A stretch of 64,000 bases of DNA from CAIURC01 sp043777315. Lineage in GTDB: Bacteria; Verrucomicrobiota; Verrucomicrobiia; Chthoniobacterales; Chthoniobacteraceae. The DNA is taken from assembly GCA_043777315.1 (NCBI GenBank), contig JAYVPW010000150.1:1-64000 (forward strand), in the 5' to 3' direction. The notes beneath the pieces were generated by a model, which ran no database searches, was not told the origin of the DNA, and saw only the letters and a program-made list of their open reading frames with translations. The position numbers and the translations under genes are program-made. Positions 16,863 to 23,053 of the stretch are shown here, piece after piece (positions within the stretch are counted from its first letter, which is position 1; the number at the start of each line of letters is the position of its first letter).

Positions 16863-17423
16863 ATGAGAGGGAAAATCAGCGATCAAGACCTGACCGATTA
16901 CGCGCTCAACGAGCTGCAGCCCGAGGAACGGCTGTATCTCGAATCGATGCTCGCGATCTCGGAGGAATGCCGGCACGACATCTACCAGATGATCGAAGTC
17001 GGGCAGATGCTCGACGAGGGCTTCGAGGCGGAGGAAGACCTGTCCCAAACATTTTGGCTCACCGGCGCCCAGCGGAATAAACTCGTGCATTTCCGCCGGA
17101 CACCCGCGCTGTGGCAGCGCGCGACCGGCGTCGTCGCGCTCGCGGCTTGCGCGGCTTTTCTGCTCACGCATCCGTTGTTTTGGCAAATGAACGGCACCTC
17201 TCGCGAAGCCGTGGCTTTCTCGAATTCGGTCTCCACGATCGACAGCAACTCCGCCACGGCGACCCCGGTGAATTTCTCCACCCCGCTGGCCAGTTTTGCC
17301 GCCTTCGCCGATGACACTGCGAGCTGGCTGCCGACCGTTTCCGAGGTGCTCGACCCCATGGTTTGCACGCCGCCGTCGTGGGTGGAAAACGCGCACCTCA
17401 CGATCGTGTCCGACGGGCCGTAA
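16863..17423 (+). CDS. probable anti-sigma factor, single-pass membrane protein
   Basis: 186 residues. The N-terminal cytoplasmic part (ISDQDLTDYALNELQPEERL) resembles the start of anti-sigma domains with a short acidic helix-rich segment, but the zinc-finger HxxxCxxC is absent. One transmembrane helix lies at about 86-104 (ATGVVALAACAAFLLTHPLF). The remainder, rich in Ser, Thr and Ala, is predicted extracytoplasmic. It starts three bases after the sigma gene, which suggests translational coupling and a partner role. The assignment rests on position and topology, not on a clear domain. Confidence 0.65.
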   Translation: MRGKISDQDLTDYALNELQPEERLYLESMLAISEECRHDIYQMIEVGQMLDEGFEAEEDLSQTFWLTGAQRNKLVHFRRTPALWQRATGVVALAACAAFLLTHPLFWQMNGTSREAVAFSNSVSTIDSNSATATPVNFSTPLASFAAFADDTASWLPTVSEVLDPMVCTPPSWVENAHLTIVSDGP

Positions 17424-17456
17424 AGCTCGCGCGAGCAAACTGCCCCTGATTCCTGA

Positions 17457-17496
17457 CGCCGTTCGAGGCTTGGTTCCCGAACGGCGTTTCTGTTTT
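17457..17496 (+). terminator. rho-independent terminator
   Basis: CGCCGTTCG and CGAACGGCG form a 9-bp perfect stem around a 12-base loop, followed by TTTCTGTTTT. It lies 33 bases after the anti-sigma gene and ends the sigma/anti-sigma unit before the MoxR operon. Confidence 0.85.
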
Positions 17497-17522
17497 AAAG
17501 ACCTGAAATGATCCGAATTTTT

Positions 17523-17607
17523 GGTCCGCAAAATCACGCGAAACAACGCGAAATTCGGAATCCGTTTCTGGTCTGCTTTTGCGTGATTTCGCGTTCTTTC
17601 GCGGACC
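17523..17607. repeat. imperfect palindrome, GGTCCGC / GCGGACC ends
   Basis: The left half (GGTCCGCAAAATCACGCGAA) and the right half (TTCGCGTTCTTTCGCGGACC) are partially inverted copies. The core word, ACGCGAAAT and its complement, is repeated inside. It lies in the 300-base gap between the sigma/anti-sigma unit and moxR; the rest of the gap (17608-17723) must hold the moxR operon promoter, but I see no convincing motif. Confidence 0.5.
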
Positions 17608-17723
17608 GAATCTCCCATGTTCAGGCGGTCATAATACTCCCTGCAAACCGCTTGCCGCTCCCACGCCTGAACCCTTCGCGGAACTGAATCACCCAATGCT
17701 CAGCCGCCAATTTTCTCCACGCC

Positions 17724-18791
17724 ATGCCCACCCAAACCACCGCTGAATCGCCCACCGCCGTTCCTGTCCCCGACTCCGCTGCGCCGGTCGACGACAAAGC
17801 TGCCGCCGCCATGCTCGTCGATGCGTTCAACCGCATCTCCGCTGAGATGGGCAAATTCATCGTCGGCCAAAGCGAAGTCATCGAGCAGCTCGTCATCGCG
17901 GTGCTCGCCGGCGGGCATTGCCTGCTCGAAGGCGTCCCCGGCCTCGCGAAAACCGCGATGATTCGCTCGCTCTCGCGCTGCATGGATTTGTCGTTCCGGC
18001 GCATCCAATTCACCCCCGACCTGATGCCGTCCGACATCACCGGCACCGACATCATTCAGGAAGATCCCGCGACCGGTCACCGCAAGTTCGTGTTCCAAAA
18101 AGGCCCGATCTTCGCGCAAATGATCCTCGCGGACGAAATCAACCGCACCCCGCCGAAAACGCAGGCCGCACTGCTCGAAGCGATGCAGGAACACTCCGTC
18201 ACGATCGGCGGCAATACGCTGAAACTCGAAGAGCCGTTCTTCGTCCTCGCGACGCAAAATCCGATCGAGCAGGAGGGAACGTACCCGCTCCCCGAGGCTC
18301 AGCGCGACCGCTTCATTTTCCTCGTGAAAGTCGAGTATCCGAGCCGCGAGGAAGAGCGCCAGATCATCGCCCGCACCACCGGCACCTTCGGCGCAGAACT
18401 CCAGCCCGTGATCCACGGCGACCAGATCATCGCCCTCCAGCAGGTCGTCCGGAAAGTCCCCGTGCCCGAGCACGTGATGGATTTCGTCCTCGACCTCGTC
18501 CGTTTCACCCGCCCGAAAAGCACCGACGCTCCCGCCTTCGTCAAAGAGCTGATCGAGTGGGGCGCCGGCCCGCGCGCCTGCCAAAATCTCGTCCTCGCCG
18601 GCAAAGTCCGCGCCGTCCTCCGCGGCCGTTTCCACGTCACCATCGACGACATCGAAGCGCTCGCTCCGCCGATCCTCCGGCACCGCATCGTCGCCACTTT
18701 CAACGCCGAGGCCGAAGGGATCAACGTGGACGACATCGTTGCGCGGATTTTGAAGATCGTGCCGCGAGGCGAGGCGAAGCGGACCCTTTGA
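17724..18791 (+). CDS. moxR: MoxR-family AAA+ ATPase
   Basis: 355 residues. Walker A GVPGLAKT at about 70-77, Walker B MILADEINR at 133-141, a sensor region FVLATQNPIEQEGTYPLPEA around 172-191, and the C-terminal lid domain (LIEWGAGPRACQNLVLAGKV). MoxR ATPases act as chaperones that mature or insert metal or cofactor-dependent and VWA-containing partners in the cytoplasm. Here it heads an operon with a DUF58 protein and two membrane VWA proteins, the classic arrangement. The stop codon abuts the left terminal repeat of the first four-helix-bundle cassette. Confidence 0.95.
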   Translation: MPTQTTAESPTAVPVPDSAAPVDDKAAAAMLVDAFNRISAEMGKFIVGQSEVIEQLVIAVLAGGHCLLEGVPGLAKTAMIRSLSRCMDLSFRRIQFTPDLMPSDITGTDIIQEDPATGHRKFVFQKGPIFAQMILADEINRTPPKTQAALLEAMQEHSVTIGGNTLKLEEPFFVLATQNPIEQEGTYPLPEAQRDRFIFLVKVEYPSREEERQIIARTTGTFGAELQPVIHGDQIIALQQVVRKVPVPEHVMDFVLDLVRFTRPKSTDAPAFVKELIEWGAGPRACQNLVLAGKVRAVLRGRFHVTIDDIEALAPPILRHRIVATFNAEAEGINVDDIVARILKIVPRGEAKRTL

Positions 18792-18792
18792 A

Positions 18793-19214
18793 AATTTTGA
18801 ATTTTGAATTCTTAATTTTGAATTGAGCGCGCTCCGTGAAGGACAACGTCATCCGGGAGAAGGCTTATTCTTTTGCGCTCGCGATCATCGGATTTTGCCG
18901 CGAATTGCGGCAGATTCGTGAGTTCGAGTTGAGCCACCAGCTTTTCAAGAGCGGCACCAGCATTGGAGCCAATGTAGAGGAGTCGCAAGCCGCCCAAAGC
19001 CGCGCCGACTTTCTCTCGAAAATGTGCATCGCCTCCAAAGAAGCGCGCGAAACTTTGTATTGGTTAAGCCTCATCCGGGACGACCCGTATTTCGTGCAAC
19101 TCCCCTCCGCACCTCTGCTCTCCGACTGCTCCGAAATCGTCCGCATCCTCACCTCAATCGTGAAAAGCACCGGCGACTCCTGAATTCAAAATCAAGAATT
19201 CAAAATTCAAAATT
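18793..19214 (+). mobile_element. four-helix-bundle gene cassette with 32-bp inverted repeats
   Basis: Inverted repeats of 32 bases at 18793-18824 and 19183-19214 match at 31 positions. They are built from the word AATTTTGAATT and are strikingly AT-rich against their surroundings. They enclose a single gene (18836-19183). The cassette fills nearly the whole gap between moxR (stop at 18791) and the DUF58 gene (start at 19223). No transposase is inside. The mobility label is an inference from the terminal repeats, the composition and the second, differently bounded cassette at 20149. Confidence 0.65.
18836..19183 (+). CDS. four-helix-bundle protein (23S rRNA intervening-protein family)
   Basis: 115 residues starting with GTG at 18836 (MKDNVIREKAYSFALAIIGF). 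The family signature is SGTSIGANVEESQAAQSRADF at about 42-62 followed by KMCIASKEARETLYWLSLI. These proteins form pentameric helical bundles; relatives are encoded inside 23S rRNA intervening sequences, and the accessory Avd protein of diversity-generating retroelements is distantly related. Their cellular role is unknown. The gene sits alone between the cassette's inverted repeats, and its TGA touches the right repeat. It has nothing obvious to do with the MoxR system around it. Confidence 0.88.
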   Translation: MKDNVIREKAYSFALAIIGFCRELRQIREFELSHQLFKSGTSIGANVEESQAAQSRADFLSKMCIASKEARETLYWLSLIRDDPYFVQLPSAPLLSDCSEIVRILTSIVKSTGDS

Positions 19215-19222
19215 GTCTCCCC

Positions 19223-20128
19223 GTGGCCCACGTCTCCGACTTCCTCACCCCCGCCGATCTCCAAAAGATCAGCAACCTCCAAGTCCTCGCGCGCCAGGTT
19301 GTCGAGGGCTTCTGCTCCGGCCTGCATCGCTCGCCGCACAAAGGTTTCAGCGTCGAGTTCAAGCAGCACCGCCAGTACGTCCCCGGCGACGAAATCCGCC
19401 ACATCGACTGGCGCGTCTTCGGCCGCAGCGACCGCTTCTACATCCGCGAGTACGAAGAGGAGACGAACCTCCGCGCCTCGCTGCTGCTCGATCTCAGCGG
19501 CTCTATGAATTACGGCGGCGCCAAAAACGGCGGCCCGAGCAAATACCAATACGCCACGCGACTCGCCGCCTGCCTCGCGTATCTCATGCTCCAGCAGCAG
19601 GACACCGTCGGCCTCGCCACCTTCGACACGAAGATCCGCAAATACATCCCGCCGCGCTCCCGCGTGAGTCATTTGAAAGTGATCATCGACGAGCTCCAGC
19701 GCGCCACTCCCGGCGGCGAAACCGAGCTAGGCGACGTCTTCCACGACCTCGTCCCGAAGCTCCACCGCCGCGGCCTGCTCATCGTGATCTCCGACTGCTT
19801 CGGCGACGTCGCCGCGCTCATGAAAGCGCTCGCGCACTTCCGCCACGCCAAGCACGAGATCCTCATTTTCCAAATCTGGGACCGCGACGAACTCGAGTTC
19901 CCCTTCAAAAACTGGACGCAATTCGACTGTCTCGAACGCGACGGCGTGAAGCACCTGCTCGACCCCGTGCAACTCCGCCAGGCCTACCTCGCGAACCTCG
20001 AGAAATTCCGCGAAGACCTCACCCGCGGCTGCCGCCGGCACAAGATCGACCTCGTCCCCTTCACGACCGACCAGCCGTACGCCGATGCGCTCGCCGCGTA
20101 TCTGAGCCGGAGGATGGCGCGCGGATGA
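19223..20128 (+). CDS. DUF58 protein with VWA-like domain
   Basis: 301 residues from GTG 19223 (MAHVSDFLTPADLQKISNLQ). DUF58 core at about 35-90 (GFSVEFKQHRQYVPGDEIRHIDWRVFGRSDRFYIREYEEE) and a VWA-like fold with a MIDAS-type DLSGSM at 90-95. DUF58 proteins are the usual cytoplasmic partners of MoxR ATPases. The GTG lies eight bases downstream of the right cassette repeat, so the cassette insertion lies directly at the translation start region. The stop (TGA 20126-20128) overlaps the ATG of the next ORF. Confidence 0.93.
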   Translation: MAHVSDFLTPADLQKISNLQVLARQVVEGFCSGLHRSPHKGFSVEFKQHRQYVPGDEIRHIDWRVFGRSDRFYIREYEEETNLRASLLLDLSGSMNYGGAKNGGPSKYQYATRLAACLAYLMLQQQDTVGLATFDTKIRKYIPPRSRVSHLKVIIDELQRATPGGETELGDVFHDLVPKLHRRGLLIVISDCFGDVAALMKALAHFRHAKHEILIFQIWDRDELEFPFKNWTQFDCLERDGVKHLLDPVQLRQAYLANLEKFREDLTRGCRRHKIDLVPFTTDQPYADALAAYLSRRMARG

Positions 20129-20691
20129 AAGGGGACGGGGAAAGCGGAGAACGTCGAACGTCGAACGTCGAACGTCGAACGTCGAACGAGGAGGAAGCGG
20201 CGAATGGAACGCTGCAAGGCGCTTCGAGGGTTTGGGACTTGGAGGAACGATTGCTCGATTACTCCGTTCGGATCATTCGCCTCGCCGATGCGCTTTTTCC
20301 GTCGCGCGCTGGGAACCATGTCGCGGGTCAATTGCTTCGCTCCGGCACTTCTCCCCTGCCAAATCACGGCGAAGCGGAGTCAGCCGAATCGCCTGCCGAT
20401 TTCCTCCACAAACTCCGCATTTGCCTGAAAGAACTTCGCGAATCAAAGCGCTGGCTGCGTCTCATTCATCGCGCTCCCCTGATCGACAGACCGGAAAAAG
20501 TCGAGCCGCTCCTCGCTGAAACCGAAGAGCTCATTCGCATTTTCGTCGCCAGCATCCGCACCGTCGAGAGCCGCCAGTTCAGTCCCCGCGTCCGTGAGGA
20601 CGCCTCCGATTCCGATACTTCGACGTTCGACGTTCGACGTTCGACGTTCGACGTTCTCCCCTCCCAGCCCCCACCCGAGGAAACCCCATGA
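20125..20691 (+). CDS. four-helix-bundle protein with repeat-encoded ends
   Basis: 188 residues from ATG 20125, which overlaps the DUF58 stop (ATGA); its TGA at 20689-20691 overlaps the start of the BatA-like gene. The core (about residues 35-155) is an intervening-protein-family bundle: LLDYSVRIIRLADALFPSRA, SGTSPLPNHGEAESAESPADF, KLRICLKELRESKRWLRLI. The N-terminal extension holds ERRTSNVERRTSN and the C-terminal tail STFDVRRSTFDV, both translated from the heptamer arms of the surrounding cassette. Whether translation starts here or at an internal codon is not certain: no good ribosome binding site is seen inside. The sequence differs clearly from the copy at 18836, so it is not a recent duplicate. 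Confidence 0.78.
   Translation: MKGDGESGERRTSNVERRTSNEEEAANGTLQGASRVWDLEERLLDYSVRIIRLADALFPSRAGNHVAGQLLRSGTSPLPNHGEAESAESPADFLHKLRICLKELRESKRWLRLIHRAPLIDRPEKVEPLLAETEELIRIFVASIRTVESRQFSPRVREDASDSDTSTFDVRRSTFDVLPSQPPPEETP
20149..20656 (+). mobile_element. heptamer-armed cassette A, carrying a four-helix-bundle gene
   Basis: Left arm 20149-20183 is five perfect copies of GAACGTC; right arm 20622-20656 is five perfect copies of GACGTTC. The arms are inverted around 438 bases that hold the core of the gene at 20125-20691. ACTTC precedes the right arm. Outside, GGGG lies shortly before the left arm and TCCCC follows the right arm. Three shorter cassettes with the same arms lie further along the same operon. 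Repeats and cargo are seen directly; mobility is inferred. Confidence 0.7.
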
Positions 20692-22841
20692 ATTTCCTCA
20701 ACGCCGCCCTCCTCGCCGGCACCCTCGCCCTCGCGATCCCGATCATCATTCACCTCTTCCACAAGAGCCGTTTCGAGGTGGTGAAATGGGGCGCGATGCA
20801 CCTGCTCGAGTCGGTCATCCGCACCAATCAAAAGCGCGTCCGCATCGAGCAGCTCATCCTCATGGCGATCCGCGCCGCGATCCCGCTGCTGCTCGCACTC
20901 GCCATGGCGCGGCCCATCTGGCAGGGCGCGCAGAAGCTCCTCGGCGAGGCGAAAACCTCCACGATCCTGCTGCTCGACAACAGCTACTCGATGGAAGCCG
21001 GTCGCACCGGCACCTCGAATTTTTCCCTCGCCCGCGACGAAGCCACGCGCGTCGTCAACGACCTGAAACGCGGCTCCGACGTGCAGGTCGTTTTGATGGG
21101 AGAAGGGGGCTCCTCCCTGCTCGACCAGCCGACCTACGACACCGGACGCATCACGCAGGGGCTCACGAAATTGAGCGCGGGTTACGGCACCGCAACCGTC
21201 CCGGCGTCGCTCGATTTTGCGGCCGGCATCTTCGAGAAAATGCACGAGTCGGCGCGGAATCTCGTCGTCCTCACTGACTTCCAGCGCGTCAGTTTCGAGG
21301 CCACGGAAGACGCCGCGCTCGGGCAGGCGCTCGACCGGCTGAAAAAGCAGACGATCGCGCCGCACGTCACATTTTTCGATGTCGGGCAGGAGGTGAAAGA
21401 CAACGTCGCGCTCGAGTCGCTCGACTTCTCGCGCCTCATGGTCGGCGTCGGACAGAAGATCCAAATCCGCGCGAACCTCCGCAATTTCGGCGACGCCAAT
21501 TACCCCGACCTGCGCGTCTATTTCAAAGCCGACGGGAAGGAAAAATCGGTTTCCCAGATCGCACTTTCGCCGCACGAAAAGCGGCAGGTTCTTTTCACGC
21601 ACGCGTTCGATACGCCCGGCTCGCACGTCGTCGAAGTCTTCGCCGACGCGGACGCGCTCAAGGCCGACAACAGCTACCTCGCGAGCATTCCCGTGCGCGA
21701 CAAAGTCCCGGTGTTGCTGATCAACGGCGACCCGAGCGGCGAGCCGATGAAAGGCGAAACCGACTTCGCCGAAATCGCGCTGGCTCCGAACAGCGCGGCC
21801 CGCGTCGAACTCGCCGACCTGCTCGCGACGAAGGTCGTGCGGGCCGAAGAACTGGACCCGAAACGCCTCTCCGAGTCGGCAGTCGTGATCTTGGCCAATG
21901 TCCGCAAACTCAATGACGATCAGCTTCGCGGGCTCGAGGAGTTCGTGAAAAACGGCGGCGGCCTCCTCGTTTTCAGCGGCAACCGCGTCGATCCGGCGTG
22001 GTACAATTCCGCCTTTTTCAAAGACGCGAAGGGCCTGCTCCCGCTGATCCTCGGCCCGCTCGCCGGCGACCTGAAAGAGAGTTCGCCGTCCGTCTCCGTC
22101 GTCTCGCAGCGTTTCGACAATCCCGCGCTCGAACTCTTCAACGATTCACGCAACGGCAACCTCTCCGACTCCGCGATCAAGCTCTGGTTCAAGCTCAAGG
22201 AGCCCGGTGCCTCCGCCGTGACGACGCTCGCCCGACTCGAAAACGGCGACCCATTTCTCGTCGAAAAACCGTTCGGCGAAGGCCGCGTGATCCAGTGCTC
22301 GACGGCACTCGACGCCGACTGGAGCAACCTGCCGATGCGCCCGACCTATTTGCCGCTCCTCCAGCGCCTCTCGGTCTATCTCGCCTCCACGATTTATCCG
22401 TCGCGAAATCTCGACGTCGGCAAGCCGCTCATCGCGCTCCTGCCCGCCGCGGATGCGGGAAAAAAAGCGACGATCACGAACCCCGACGGCGCGGCGGTCG
22501 AGGTGCTGATCGTGAAGAAAGGCGAGCGCGGCGTGGTCGAGTTTGGCAAGACCCAGCGGCCCGGACTTTACACCCTCACGGCGGCCGGCGGGCAGCCGGT
22601 GCATTACGTCGTCAACGCGTCGCGCCGCGAGTCCGACCTCCAGCGATTGAGCGATGCGGAGATCGCCGATTTCGCGAAACAGCATGGCGTCGCGGTCGTC
22701 CACAACGGCGCGGAATACAAGGCGCTGGATCAGTCGCGGCGGTTCGGGACAGAGCTGTGGAAACCAATCCTGTGGGCGCTGCTCGGAATGGTTTTTGTGG
22801 AGGTGGTGGTGGAGCAGAAATTTGCGGGGAGGCGGAAATGA
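20688..22841 (+). CDS. BatA-like membrane protein with VWA domain
   Basis: 717 residues. The N-terminal aerotolerance-type (BatA) region has two membrane helices, about 5-25 and 57-77, with the intervening FHKSRFEVVKWGAMHLLESV typical of the family. A VWA domain follows with MIDAS motif DNSYS at 97-101, then a glutamine-amidotransferase-like part (VPVLLINGDPSGE; GGGLLVFSGNRVDPAWYN) and a C-terminal helix near 690-708 (ILWALLGMVFVEVVVEQ). It probably works with MoxR and DUF58 at the cytoplasmic membrane. Its ATG (20688, preceded by GAGG) overlaps the stop of the upstream cassette ORF. Its own stop overlaps the ATG of the next small ORF. Confidence 0.92.
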   Translation: MNFLNAALLAGTLALAIPIIIHLFHKSRFEVVKWGAMHLLESVIRTNQKRVRIEQLILMAIRAAIPLLLALAMARPIWQGAQKLLGEAKTSTILLLDNSYSMEAGRTGTSNFSLARDEATRVVNDLKRGSDVQVVLMGEGGSSLLDQPTYDTGRITQGLTKLSAGYGTATVPASLDFAAGIFEKMHESARNLVVLTDFQRVSFEATEDAALGQALDRLKKQTIAPHVTFFDVGQEVKDNVALESLDFSRLMVGVGQKIQIRANLRNFGDANYPDLRVYFKADGKEKSVSQIALSPHEKRQVLFTHAFDTPGSHVVEVFADADALKADNSYLASIPVRDKVPVLLINGDPSGEPMKGETDFAEIALAPNSAARVELADLLATKVVRAEELDPKRLSESAVVILANVRKLNDDQLRGLEEFVKNGGGLLVFSGNRVDPAWYNSAFFKDAKGLLPLILGPLAGDLKESSPSVSVVSQRFDNPALELFNDSRNGNLSDSAIKLWFKLKEPGASAVTTLARLENGDPFLVEKPFGEGRVIQCSTALDADWSNLPMRPTYLPLLQRLSVYLASTIYPSRNLDVGKPLIALLPAADAGKKATITNPDGAAVEVLIVKKGERGVVEFGKTQRPGLYTLTAAGGQPVHYVVNASRRESDLQRLSDAEIADFAKQHGVAVVHNGAEYKALDQSRRFGTELWKPILWALLGMVFVEVVVEQKFAGRRK

Positions 22842-23053
22842 GGGGGGAGGCGGAGAACGTCGAACGTCGAACGTCGAACGTCGAACGTCGAAGTAGGAGC
22901 GCGCGGCGTGGCGTTTCCGTGCATCGCGCGGCGCAGTTGAACTCACGACATTTTCGGAATTCGCCACGCCGGAATCCGCCACTTCGACGTTCGACGTTCG
23001 ACGTTCGACGTTCGACGTTTTCCCCTCCCCGCCACCCGGTTTTGTCCCGATGA
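22838..23053 (+). other. bridging ORF through cassette B
   Basis: 71 codons from ATG 22838, overlapping the BatA-like gene's stop, to TGA 23053, overlapping the next gene's ATG. The product is mostly the translated heptamer arms (NVERRTSNVE and LRRSTFDVRRSTF) around an Arg-rich spacer, and no protein fold is expected. It is listed because the double overlap would let ribosomes pass from one real gene to the next across the insertion. Confidence 0.4.
22855..23020. mobile_element. heptamer-armed cassette B, no gene
   Basis: Five copies of GAACGTC at 22855-22889, then GAAGT; a 96-base spacer; ACTTC and five GACGTTC units (the last GACGTTT) at 22986-23020. GGGGGGAGGCGGA precedes it and TTCCCCTCCCC follows, so the flanks are also roughly inverted. 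The end of the spacer reads GGAATCCGCC before ACTTC, matching in complement a motif near the left arm of cassette D. The spacer carries no four-helix-bundle gene. Confidence 0.7.

Noticed and set aside
20149..20656. CRISPR array interpretation of the heptamer repeats
   Set aside because: The units are 7 bases with no spacers, arranged as inverted pairs and not as direct repeats with unique spacers. No cas genes are present.
18836..20691. Diversity-generating retroelement, because the four-helix-bundle proteins resemble Avd
   Set aside because: No reverse transcriptase, template repeat or variable repeat is visible anywhere near.
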